Assembly (NCBI RefSeq): GCF_003369915.1 | Contig: NW_022881603.1 | Span: forward strand, 19,341,515 to 19,405,514 | Origin: Drosophila miranda | Lineage: Eukaryota > Arthropoda > Insecta > Diptera > Drosophilidae | DNA: 64,000 nucleotides | Reading direction: 5' to 3' | Part shown: piece after piece, positions 24,885 through 36,999 of the stretch | How the letters are laid out: each line of letters starts with the position of its first letter | How positions within the stretch are numbered: the first letter of the stretch is position 1 | Translations under genes and position numbers: made by a program | The notes under the pieces: model-generated | Told to the model about the DNA's origin: nothing | The model's input: only the letters and a program-made list of their open reading frames with translations | The model's database searches: none

Positions 24885-25917
24885 CAAAGACTATACAATA
24901 CCAAGATGTTGCATGAGCGACCAAAAAGCTGTTCTATGGCGGGTCCTAACATTAGGACCCAAAAAAGACGAGGGAGCGCGCGGGGTTTCAATTCCCTTTT
25001 CGCCTGTACTTCGTCTCTACCGCGACCCCGCTGCCCATCGGTTTCGTCTGTTCGGCAATGCCTTCACCAGCAACGAAATAATTCTGGACTCTAATTCGAG
25101 CCTCAGCACCGTCGAAGCGGTGATCGCGGATCGCCGATGTCTTTGGAGCGGCACAGTGGGACGCATGAGGAACAAATGCTTTTTCAATTTTCGTTTGACG
25201 CTTCATGGTACGGACGCGCGGGCTAGTACTTCAATTCTCTTTTACGCTACCTTCGCCTCCGAAGTGCTACTCGGCTTCGTCAATGCCTCGGTCAGCACGA
25301 GCTCGAGCCAACCCAGAAATATGCTTGTAGTTGTGTATATGTGTGTATGTCCTACGTCGGCACGGCCATAAACCGGTTTCGCCCGCAGCATATACGGCTT
25401 TTAGCTTCACACACAAGCGCACTGAAAGCATGTCAGTGGCTGCGTGCCGAAACCGTAGGGCAGCGTGGTCGCTGATGTCTTTGGCGCGGCACAGTGGGGA
25501 CTCAGCCGAAATAGTCAAAAAATTGTATGAGTGCTTTAGATAAATTTAATGTACGCATCTAATAGAGAATTTTCCAACCGAATTTTCAAGATAGTTTTAG
25601 TTTAGGAGATATAAGCACTCAAAGTTTAACATTTTTTCAGTGTGCAAATATTTATTGACTAACTAACTAATTTAGCAAGCTGAGACGGCCAAAGGTCCCA
25701 CTGTGCCGCTCCAAAGACATCGGCGATCCGCGACCACCGCTTCGACGGTGCTGTTGCCGAACAGACGAAACCGATAGGCAGCGGGGTCGCGGTAGAGACG
25801 AAGTACAGGCGAAAAGGGAATTAAAACCCCGCGCGCCTTTTGGGTCCTAATGTTAGGACCCGCCATAGAACAGCTTTTTGGTCGCTCATGCGACATCTTG
25901 GTATTGTATAGTCTTTG
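24885..25917. repeat. Type II palindrome, unit 6
   Basis: Same rearranged form as unit 4: truncated plus arm to about 25162, plus-oriented long loop homologue, minus arm ending at 25917. The minus arm carries the variant AATGTTAGG near 25849, which restores pairing with the plus arm at a position mismatched in units 1-5. Confidence 0.72.
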
Positions 25918-26663
25918 GTAACATGCAAATAATTGTAATTGTTAAGCGTTTTATGTTCAGACAGGGAAAAGTGAACAGCATGGTTGTTTAGGGTTCTACT
26001 CAGAAGAGGGAATCCTGAGTTAGGATATTCATCAAAATAAAACGCTTCGCAAAAAACCATCTAAATTAAGTTTCCAAAACTTGACCTTATATATTCTGCT
26101 GAATCTGATCAACTGGTCTAGAGCAAATCATCGGAGCTGCAATTATTTATCAATTAATATGATTTGCTATAGCGGAACGTCAGAAGCTGATTTGACGACA
26201 ATATCAGCTTCGAAAACGTTGTAACATGTGGGATTCTAATGAACTATACTGAAGTAACATCATTTAAAGAGTTTAAGGTAAAACAAATGAGTAGAAAACC
26301 TACCAGCACAAGCAATGCAATACTTTGAAGTCTTCAGGTACTAAAAGTACAAATGAATACTCAATTTAATAAAATATCACTAGAATATATACATAGTTTA
26401 CGTTGATTTGAAAGATAATCAGTTGCAATAATTGCAGCCATGGAGATTTAAATCAATAAAATCATACGGTAATTACTATCATCACATAAAAGTTGTATGT
26501 ATATTTTGTTCAACGCTTTTTAAACTTACCCAAAACGCACATCTGACAGATAGAATACGATTGAAGTGCGGCTGATCAAGAAATGCACCTAAAAAAAATA
26601 AACAAATAATCCAGGTTATTTTCCATTTTCGGTTTTGTATTAAATCAGAAAAAGGTTTATTTT

Positions 26664-27726
26664 TATACCCGATACTCAAAATGAGTATTGGGGTATATTA
26701 GATTTGTGGTAAAAGTGGATGTGTGTAACGTCCAGAAGGAATCGTTTCCGATCCCATAAAGTAGATATATTCTTGATCAGCATCAATAGCCGAGTCGATT
26801 GAGCCCTGTCTGTCTGTCCGTCTGTCCGTCCGTCTGTCCGTCTGTCCGTCCCCTTCAGCGCCTAGTGCTCAAAGACTATAAGAGCTAGAGCAACGATGTT
26901 TTGGATCCAGACTTCTGTGATATGTCACTGCTACAAAAATATTTCAAAACTTCGCCTCGCCCACTTCCGCCCCCACAAAGGACGAAAATCTGTGGCATTT
27001 ACATTTTTAAAGATACGATAAAACCAAAAACGCAGAATCGTAGAGGATGACTATATGTTCTAGAGTGTAAAATCTCAACCAGATCGTATAATAATTATAG
27101 CCAGAATCAAGAAAACAATTTCATTCTTTCTCGCTCTGTCTCTCTCTAACACACAGGTTTCATGGTCGGTTTTGCCAATTGCAAAATATGAGTTCAAGGA
27201 TCTCAGAACCTATTAGAGCCAGAGCAACCAAATTTGGTATCCACACTCCTGTGATATCGGACCTTGACCGTTTCGTGGCCAAATTTCGCCACACCCCCTT
27301 CCGCCCCCGCAAAGGACGAAAATCTGGGGCATCCACAAATCTCAGAGACTATTAAGGCTAGAGTAACCAAATTTGGTATCCACACTTCTGTTAGATCTCA
27401 CTACAAAACGTATATCTCAAAATTTTGCCACACCCCCTTCCGCCCCCACAAAGGACGAAAATCTGTTGCATCCACAATATTGCACATTCGAGAAAACTAA
27501 AAACGCAGAATCATAGATAATGACCATATCTATCAGATTGCTGAATCTGGATCAGATCGGATCATTTTTGTAGCCAAAAGCAAGAAATCAATTTGCAGTG
27601 GCTACGCAGCATCCGACGACACGCTCAGACTGATTTTCTGTCTCTCTCGCACGCACTCTTTGTCGTGTCGTTTAATATTAGCGGCGTCTGCCGGAGGAGA
27701 GCCATACTGACTTAGTATCGGGTATA
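26664..27726 (+). mobile_element. DINE-1/mini-me-like element, unit 6, first copy
   Basis: Complete ends. It is followed by about 56 bp of the usual right flank and then by a second copy, so the pair is a tandem duplication that includes some flank. Confidence 0.7.
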
Positions 27727-27782
27727 ACTGTAGAGTTGCGGTGTCCGCAGCAACTCACAACGTTCCCCCTCGTTTTCATTAT

Positions 27783-28837
27783 TATACCCGATACTCAAAA
27801 TGAGTATTGGGGTATATTAGATTTGTGGTAAAAGTGGATGTGTGTAACGTCCAGAACGAATCGTTTCCGACCCCATAAAGTATATTTATTCTTGATCAGC
27901 ATCAATAGCCGAGTCGATTGAGCCCTGTCTGTCTGTCCGTCTGTCCGTCCGTCCGTCCGTCCGCTTCAGCGCCTAGTGCTCAAAGACTATAAGAGCTAGA
28001 GCAACGATGTTTTGGATCCAGACTTCTGTGATATGTCACTGCTACAAAAATATTTCAAAACTTCGCCCCGCCCACTTCCGCCCCCACAAAGGACGAAAAT
28101 CTGTGGCATCCACATTTTTAAAGATACGATAAAACCAAAAACGCAGAATCGGTGAGGATGACCATATCTTCTACAGTGCAAAATCTGAACCAGATCGAAT
28201 AATGATTATAGCCAGAATCAAGAAAACAATTTCATTCTTTCTCGCTCTGTCTCTCTCTAACACACAGGTTTCATGGTCGGTTTTGTCAATTGCAAAATAT
28301 GAGTTCAAGGATCTCAGAACCTATAAGAGCCAGAGCAACCAAATTTGGTATCCACACTCCTGTGATATCGGACCTTGACCGTTTTGTGTCCAAATTTCGC
28401 CACACCCCCTTCCGCCCCCGCAAAGGACGAAAATCTGGGGCATCCACAAATCTCAAAGACTATTAAGGCTATAGTAACCAAATTTGGTATCCGCACTTCT
28501 GTTAGATCTCACTATAAAACGTATATCTCAGAATTTCGCCCCACCCTTTTCCGCCCCCACAAAGGACGAAAATCTGTTGCATCCACAATATTGCACATTC
28601 GAGAAAACTAAAAACGCAGAATCATAGATAATGACCATATCTATCAGATTGCTGAATCTGGATCAGATCAGATCATTTTTATAGCCAAAAGGAACAAATC
28701 AATTTGCACTGGGTACGCAGCCCCCGACGTCACGCTCAGACTGATTTTCTGTCTCTCTCGCACGCACTCTTTGTCGTGTCGTTTAATATTAGCGGCGTCT
28801 GCCGGAGGAGAGCCATACTGACTTAGTATCGGGTATA
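27783..28837 (+). mobile_element. DINE-1/mini-me-like element, unit 6, second copy
   Basis: Complete ends, but clearly more diverged from the other copies than they are from each other (for example near 28150-28200 and 28690-28730). It therefore belongs to a distinct subfamily shared with the second copy of unit 7. Confidence 0.7.
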
Positions 28838-30636
28838 ACTGTAGATTTGCGGTGTCCGCAGCAACTCACAACGTTCCCCCTCGTTTTCATTATTTCTTTT
28901 ATATTTGCTACGTTTTTTTCTCTCACTTTATCTTCTTTTGCGTTTAGTTTCTGGCTTTCAGCCCAATTTAATAGTTTTTCGATTTGTTGAAAAGCAAATG
29001 CCAGCCAGAGCACAGAAAATAAATTGTCACAAAAATACTAGTCAACTCCTCTCGTTCTTGTTCTGTTCGCCGCAAAAACCGCCGGGCCATACGGGCCGGG
29101 CAGGCATGACGACAAAGTTTCCTCCAGGACACACTCGAACCAGAAACAGAACCAGAAGCTCGAGACGGCGACAGACTCCTTGGCCTTATCTTTATCAGTT
29201 TCGGGGAGGCAAGTGAAAAGCACAGCGATGTCCTTGTCGTCACATATCGAGTGCAAAAAGTTCGACGACTGCCCAATTGCTGCACTTTTCCATTGCTCGC
29301 TCCCCTCCCCCTCCCCGTCCTGGACTGAAGGACTGGAGTCAAGCTGTAAATAACTTCAGATTGAAGAAGAAATGGAAAATTTTCAATTGAATTCATTGCG
29401 TTTTGATTGCACACACACACGTGCACATCCACCGACAAGATAATTATCAACTTAGTAAAAAAATAACCAACTGTCTTTTTTAAATGTCCCATAAAATCTC
29501 ATAAAAGCGCATAAATGCCTCTATGGTTGTAAATATGCTCGTTCTGGTCTCGGGCCCGACATGCACTCAATGAATGAAATGTGTGCACAATGTTGAAAAT
29601 AGATGTGACACTCATCCCCCGCCCCCGAAAGTGGGGTTGTGTCTTCGACTTCCTTCTCCATCTCGTGCTTGCCGCTGCGGCTGCCTGCTCCTGATGGTAT
29701 TGTTGCTGCTCATACGGCTGGCAGGGCATGTAGTGCTGGGTTGTACAACTTCCGCTTATATGGCCAACACAACAGCATGATAAATTGATGGCTGCCAGCG
29801 CGGTGCTTTAAAAATGCAAAGAAATGCCGACTACCCAGAGGAAAGTGAGTGCGTGCGTGCAAAGGGGTTGAGTGTTCGGAGTAACCTTTTAGCTTCCAAG
29901 TCCTCTGCACCGAATGGAACCCACAAACGTGACCTATAATCTGAAAATTGCATTAAAACGTAATTCCATTAAAATGTAATCAAAAATTTAAGTTAATCAC
30001 CGGCCGAATCTCATAGCAACCAGCTTTTATTCTCGCATGAGCGCTGCCAGACATTGAAGAAAAGGATACACATTGTACTCTACATGTCATATATAAATAC
30101 ACCAACTGGCTATGAAATGACGCCGATGAATCAAACATTAGGTGCCGCCAGGTTCAGGTTCAGATTTAGATTTCGCGTAACCATTTAAAATGTATTAATA
30201 TAATAAAAAGACCGATGCAACCAGCGTCCCAAATAAAAACAGTGCCAACGGCACTTAGCAGAAAAAAATCTTTCCCCCACAATAGGCCAAATCTCAATTC
30301 CTTCAATATATAGCAGATTATTATATTTGATTTTCAATTTACTTTTATTTTATGCATTTTATTCTCGAACAAAACAACCTGAAAGAGAGAGATAACATAA
30401 TTAACACATTGATTTGGAAACTAATTCAAGTTCTTAATGGAAATGAATAATCAGTTGGGGAAAGAAGACAAAATCAGCATGATGTTTGAGATTCTAAGAA
30501 GAAAAAACCACTAAGGGCTTCTTCATCATTTCAAAAGAGCAACATGAATACTTTAAGCACAATATACCTCTGTTGTTATAATGATCGGAAAAGGTATTTT
30601 CCTGTTGGCTGGTGGCTACGCCCACAAACGTACTAA

Positions 30637-31810
30637 CAAAGACTATACAATACCAAGATGTTGCATGAGCGACCAAAAAGCTGTTCTATGGCGGGTCCTA
30701 ACATTAGGACCCAAAAGGCACGAGGGAGCGCGCGGGGTTTCAATTCCCTTTTCGCCTGTACTTCGTCTCTACCGCGACCCCGCTGCCCATCGGTTTCGTC
30801 TGTTCGGCAATGCCTTCACCAGCAACGAAATAATTCTGGACTCTAATTCGATCCTCAGCACCGTCGAAGCGGTGGTCGCGGATCGCCGATGTCTTTGGAG
30901 CGGCACAGTGGGACCTTTGGCCGTCTCAGCTTGCTAAATTAGTTAGTGAATATGAGTTCAATAAATATTTGCACACTGAAAAAATGTTAAACTTTGAGTG
31001 CTTATATCTCCTAAACTAAAACTATCTTGAAAATTCGATTGGAAAATTCTCTATTAGATGCGTACATTAAATTTATCTAAAGCACTCATACAATTGTTTG
31101 ACTATTTCGGCTGAGTCCCCACTGTGCCGCGCCAAAGACATCAGCGACCACGCTGCCCTACGGTTTCGGCACGGAGCCACTGACATGCTTTCACACCGAC
31201 TCGACGCTGACCGAGGCATTGACGAAGCCGAGTAGCATTTAGGAGGCGAAGGTAGCGTAAAAGAGAATTGAAGTACTAGCCCCGCGCGCCCGTACCGTGA
31301 AGCGTCAAACGAAAATAGAAAAAGCATTTGTTCTTCATGCAACATCTTGGTATTGTATAGTCTTTGGTACTAACAAAATGTGAATATGTGCCGATCCCTG
31401 ATCGAAAGGTAACATATCTCCAAATAAAATAAATAAATTTAATGTACGCATCTAATAGAGAATTTTCCAATCGAATTTTCAAGATAGTTTTAGTTTAGGA
31501 GATATAAGCACTCAAAGTTTAACATTTTTTCAGTGTGCAAATATTTATTGACTAACTAACTAATTTAGCAAGCTGAGACGGCCAAAGGTCCCACTGTGCC
31601 GCTCCAAAGACATCGGCGATCCGCGACCACCGCTTCGACGGTGCTGTTGCCAAACAGACGAAACCGATGGGCAGCGGGGTCGCGGTAGAGACGAAGTACA
31701 GGCGAAAAGGAAATTGAAACCCCGCGCGCCTTTTGGGTCCTAATGTTAGGACCCGCCATAGAACAGCTTTTTGGTCGCTCATGCGACATCTTGGTATTGT
31801 ATAGTCTTTG
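30637..31810. repeat. Type I palindrome, unit 7
   Basis: Same layout as unit 1, but two of the three arm-to-arm substitutions are erased in the minus arm (AATGTTAGG near 31741 and GATGGGCAGC near 31667). This makes the stem the best matched of the type I set and suggests conversion between arms. It also has a private change in the minus arm near 31651. Confidence 0.75.
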
Positions 31811-32226
31811 GTAACATGCAAATAATTGTAATTGTTAAGCGTTTTATGTTCAGACAGGGAAAAGTGAACAGCATGGTTGTTTAGGGTTCTACTCAGAAGA
31901 GGGAACCCTGAGTTAGGATATTCATCAAAATAAAACGCTTCGCAAAAAACCATCTAAATTAAGTTTCCAAAACTTGACCTTATATATTCTGCTGCATCTG
32001 ATCAACTGGTGTAGAGCAAATCATCGGAGCTGCAATTATTTATCAATTAATATGATTTGCTATAGCGGAACGTCAGAAGCTGATTTGACGACAATATCAG
32101 CTTCGAAAAGGTTGTAACATGTGGGATTCTAATGAACTATACTGAAGTAACATCATTTAAAGAGTTTAAGGTAAAACAAATGAGTAGAAAACCTACCAGC
32201 ACAAGCAATGCAATACTTTGAAGTCT

Positions 32227-33030
32227 TCAGGGTACTTCGGATAAAGGCAACACTGTAAAGAAGACATAAAAATTGCTATAAACATCACATATAAACTCGG
32301 TCTTCCCACCAATAATATGATGGTCTAGTTGATTCAGGTAAATTTCTCCGCATTTTCTACTCAGTAGAACGCAAGTTAATAGATAAAAGGTATTCATCAT
32401 GTAAATATTTAAACCAAGCTTTACAGACTGACGTATACGTATGTATATCTTACCTAGCTTCATGATCCTTATTTGTTCTATCTTTTCGATAGACCAGTTC
32501 GTAGTTCAGACGTCTTTCAACGGGGGTATACACTGCAAATTAAGGTAATTAAGACTCCTTTAGAATACAATATCACTAGCATGGTAGTAATAGCATGAAT
32601 TTCAAATACAATCAGTTGCAATAATTGCAGCCATGGAGATTTAATCAAAAACATCATACGGTAATTACTTTCATCATAGTATTCAAAATTCATCAAATAT
32701 TTGTATGTACTTATGCTGTTTACCTTCTATTTATGGTATGAATTGGGGTTCCTCCGTTGATCCAAATTACGGAGGATCGTCACTAAAAGTACAAATGAAT
32801 ACTCAATTTAATAAAATATCACTAGAATATATACATAGTTTACGTTGATTTGAAAGATAATCAGTTGCAATAATTACAGCCATGGAGATTTAAATCAATA
32901 AAATCATACGGTAATTACTATCATCACATAAAAGTTGTATGTATATTTTGTTCAACGCTTTTTAAACTTACCCAAAACGCACATCTGACAGATAGAATAC
33001 GATTGAAGTGCGGCTGATCAAGAAATGCAC
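32227..33030 (-). pseudogene. Long-form host-gene remnant with four exon-like blocks, unit 7
   Basis: Reading the minus strand, four blocks are bounded by good splice signals: 32972-33030 (59 nt, donor GTAAGT), 32724-32782 (59 nt, acceptor TTTTAG, donor GTAAAC), 32454-32532 (79 nt, acceptor TTTGCAG, donor GTAAGAT) and 32227-32356 (130 nt, after an AG, ending in TGA at 32227-32229). One reading phase passes through all four. The last two blocks are open and read like real protein (…TPVERRLNYELVY… then …IYLNQLDHHIIGGKTEF…). The second block has two in-frame TAA codons, so this copy cannot make the full product. Upstream exons would lie beyond the DINE-like insertion and are not seen. I do not recognise the family. 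A host gene swept into the repeat and decaying is the best reading; chance splice signals remain possible. Confidence 0.45.
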
Positions 33031-33105
33031 CTAAAAAAAATAAACAAATAATCCAGGTTATTTTCCATTTTCGGTTTTGTATTAAATCAGAAAAAGGTTT
33101 ATTTT

Positions 33106-34160
33106 TATACCCGATACTCAAAATGAGTATTGGGGTATATTAGATTTGTGGTAAAAGTGGATGTGTGTAACGTCCAGAAGGAATCGTTTCCGATCCCATA
33201 AAGTATATATATTCTTGATCAGCATCAATAGCCGAGTCGATTGAGCCCTGTCTGTCTGTCCGTCTGTCCGTCCGTCTGTCCGTCCCCTTCAGCGCCTAGT
33301 GCTCAAAGACTATAAGAGCTAGAGCAACGATGTTTTGGATCCAGACTTCTGTGATATGTCACTGCTACAAAAATATTTCAAAACTTCGCCCCGCCCACTT
33401 CCGCCCCCACAAAGGACGAAAATCTGTGGCATTTACATTTTTAAAGATACGATAAAACGAAAAACGCAGAGTCGTAGAGGATGACTATATGTTCTAGAGT
33501 GTAAAATCTCAACCAGATCGTATAATAATTATAGCCAGAATCAAGAAAACAATTTCATTCTTTCTCGCTCTGTCTCTCTCTAACACACAGGTTTCATGGT
33601 CGGTTTTGCCAATTGCAAAATATGAGTTTAAGGATCTCAGAACCTATTAGAGCCAGAGCAACCAAATTTGGTATCCACACTCCTGTGATATCGGACCTTG
33701 ACCGTTTCGTGTCTAAATTTCGCCACACCCCCTTCCGCCCCCGCAAAGGACGAAAATCTGGGGCATCCACAAATCTCAGAGACTATTAAGGCTAGAGTAA
33801 CCAAATTTGGTATCCACACTTCTGTTAGATCTCACTATAAAACGTATATCTCAAAATTTTTCCACACCCCCTTCCGCCCCCACAAAGAACGAAAATCTGT
33901 TGCATCCACAATATTGCACATTCGAGAAAACTAAAAACGCAGAATCATAGATAATGACCATATCTATCAGATTGCTGAATCTGGATCAGATCGGATCATT
34001 TTTGTAGCCAAAAGCAAGAAATCAATTTGCAGTGGCTACGCAGCATCCGACGACACGCTCAGACTAATTTTCTGTCTCTCTCGCACGCACTCTTTGTCGT
34101 GTCGTTTAATATTAGCGGCGTCTGCCGGAGGAGAGCCATACTGACTTAGTATCGGGTATA
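33106..34160 (+). mobile_element. DINE-1/mini-me-like element, unit 7, first copy
   Basis: Complete ends with a shortened GTCY tract (near 33250-33290). It is followed by flank and a second copy, as in unit 6. Confidence 0.7.
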
Positions 34161-34216
34161 ACTGTAGAGTTGCGGTGTCCGCAGCAACTCACAACGTTCC
34201 CCCTCGTTTTCATTAT

Positions 34217-35295
34217 TATACCCGATACTCAAAATGAGTATTGGGGTATATTAGATTTGTGGTAAAAGTGGATGTGTGTAACGTCCAGAAGGAATCGTTT
34301 CCGACCCCATAAAGTATATATATTCTTGATCAGCATCAATAGCCGAGTCGATTGAGCCCTGTCTGTCTGTCCGTCTGTCCGTCCGTCCGTCCGTCCGTCC
34401 GTCCGTCCGTCCGTCCGTCCCCTTCAGCGCCTAGTGCTCAAAGACTATAAGAGCTAGAGCAACGATGTTTTGGATCCAGACTTCTGTGATATGTCACTGC
34501 TACAAAAATATTTCAAAACTTTGCCCCGCCCACTTCCGCCCCCACAAAGGACGAAAATCTGTGGCATCCACATATTTAAAGATACGATAAAACCAAAAAC
34601 GCAGAATCGGTGAGGATGACCATATCTTCTACAGTGCAAAATCTGAACCAGATCGAATAATGATTATAGGCAGAATCAAGAAAACAATTTCATTCTTTCT
34701 CGCTCTGTCTCTCTCTAACACACAGGTTTTATGGTCGGTTTTGGCAATTGCAAAATATGAGTTCAAGGATCTCAGAACCTATAAGAGCCAGAGCAACCAA
34801 ATTTGGTATCCACACTCCTGTGATATCGGACCTTGACCGTTTCGTGTCCAAATTTCGCCACACCCCCTTCCGCCCCCGCAAAGGACGAAAATCTGGGGCA
34901 TCCACAAATCTCAGAGACTATTAAGGCTAGAGTAACCAAATTTGGTATCCGCACTTCTGTTAGATCTCACTATAAAACGTATATCTCAGAATTTCGCCCC
35001 ACCCTTTTCCGCCCCCACAAAAGACGAAAATCTGTTGCATCCACAATATTGCACATTTGAGAAAACTAAAAACGTAGAATCATAGATAATGACCATATCT
35101 ATCAGATTGCTGAATCTGGATCAGATCAGATAATTTTTATAGCCAAAAGGAACAAATCAATTTGCACTGGGTACGCAGCCCCCGACGTCACGCTCAGACT
35201 GATTTTCTGTCTCTCTCGCACGTACTCCTTGTCGTGTCGTTTAATATTAGCGGTGTCTGCCGGAGAAGAGCCATACTGACTTAGTATCGGGTATA
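34217..35295 (+). mobile_element. DINE-1/mini-me-like element, unit 7, second copy
   Basis: Complete ends. It has the longest GTCY tract in the window (a run of GTCC repeats near 34376-34421) and shares the diverged subfamily changes of 27783-28837. Confidence 0.7.
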
Positions 35296-36999
35296 ACTGT
35301 AGAGTTGCGGTCTCCGCAGCAACTCACAACGTTCCCCCTCGTTTCTTTTATATTTGCTACGTTTTTTTCTCTCACTTTATCTTCTTTTGCGTTTAGTTCC
35401 TGGCTTTCAGCCCAATTTAATAGTTTTTCGATTTGTTGAAAAGCAAATGCCAGCCAGAGCACAGAAAATAAATTGTCACAAAAATACTAGTCAACTCCTC
35501 TCGTTCTTGTTCTGTTCGCCGCAAAAACCGCCGGGCAATACGGGCCGGGCAGGCATGACGACAAAGTTTCCTCCAGGACACACTCGAACCAGAAACAGAA
35601 CCAGAAGCTCGAGACGGCGACAGTCTCCTTGGCCTTATCTTTATCAGTTTCGGGGAGGCGAGTGAAAAGCACAGCGATGTCCTTGTCGTCACATATCGAG
35701 TGCAAAAAGTTCGACGACTGCCCAATTGCTGCACTTTTCCATTGCTCGCTCCCCTCCCCCTCCCCGTCCTGGACTGAAGGACTGGAGTCAAGCTGTAAAT
35801 AACTTCAGATTGAAGAAGAAATGGAAAATTTTCAATTGAATTCATTGCGTTTTGATTGCACACACACACGTGCACATCCACCCACAAGATAATTATCAAC
35901 TTAGTAAAAAAATAACCAACTGTCTTTTTTAAATGTCCCATAAAATCTCATAAAAGCGCATAAATGCCTCTATGGTTGTAAATATGCTCGTTCTGGTCTC
36001 GGGCCCGACATGCACTCAATGAATGAAATGTGTGCACAATGTTGAAAATAGATGTGATACTCATCCCCCGCCCCCCGAAAGTGGGGTTGTGTCTTCGACT
36101 TCCTTCTCCATCTCGTGCTTGCCGCTGCGGCTGCCTGCTCCTGATGGTATTGTTGCTGCTCATACGGCTGGCAGGGCATGGAGTGCTGGGTTGTACAACT
36201 TCCGCTTATATGGCCAACACAACAGCATGATAAATTGATGGCTGCCAGCGCGGTGCTTTAAAAATGCAAAGAAATGCCGACTACCCAGAGGAAAGTGAGT
36301 GCGTGCGTGCGAAGGGGTTGAGTGTTCGGAGTAACCCTTTAGCTTCCAAGTCCTCTGCACCGAATGGAACCCTCAAATGTGACCAGCTTTTATTCTCGCA
36401 TGAGCGTTGCCAGACATTGAAGAAAAGGATACACATTGTACTCTACATGTCATATATAAATACACCAACTGGCTATGAAATGACGCCGATGAATCAAACA
36501 TTAGGTGCCGCCAGGTTCAGGTTCAGATTTAGATTTCGCGTAACCATTTAAAATGTATTAATATAATAAAAAGACCGATGCAACCAGCGTCCCAAAAAAA
36601 AACAGTGCCAACGGCACTTAGCAGAAAAAAATCTTTCCCCCACAATAGGCCAAATCTCAATTCCTTCAATATATAGCAGATTATTATATTTGATTTTCAA
36701 TTTACTTTTATTTTATGCATTTTATTCTCGAACAAAACAACCTGGAAGAGAGAGATAACATAATTAACACATTGATTTGGAAACTAATTCAAGTTCTTAA
36801 TGGAAATGAATAATCAGTTGGGGAAAGAAGACAAAATCAGCATGATGTTTGAGATTCTAAGAAGAAAAAACCACTAAGGGCTTCTTCATCATTTCAAAAG
36901 AGCAACATGAATACTTTAAGCACAATATACCTCTGTTGTTATAATGATCGGAAAAGGTATTTTCCTGTTGGCTGGTGGCTACGCCCACAAACGTACTAA

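Larger units (their letters stand above)
23522..29198 (+). repeat. Array unit 6 (5677 bp, duplicated DINE-like element)
   Basis: Longer unit. It lacks the 87-bp box, has a type II palindrome (24885-25917), and carries two tandem DINE-like copies (26664-27726 and 27783-28837). These account for its extra length of about 1.1 kb. Confidence 0.95.
29199..35647 (+). repeat. Array unit 7 (6449 bp, long gene remnant and duplicated DINE-like element)
   Basis: Longest unit without the LINE insertion. It has the 87-bp box, a type I palindrome (30637-31810), the long version of the minus-strand gene remnant (extra DNA about 32230-32781) and two DINE-like copies (33106-34160 and 34217-35295). It probably preserves the ancestral organisation of the gene segment best. 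Confidence 0.95.
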
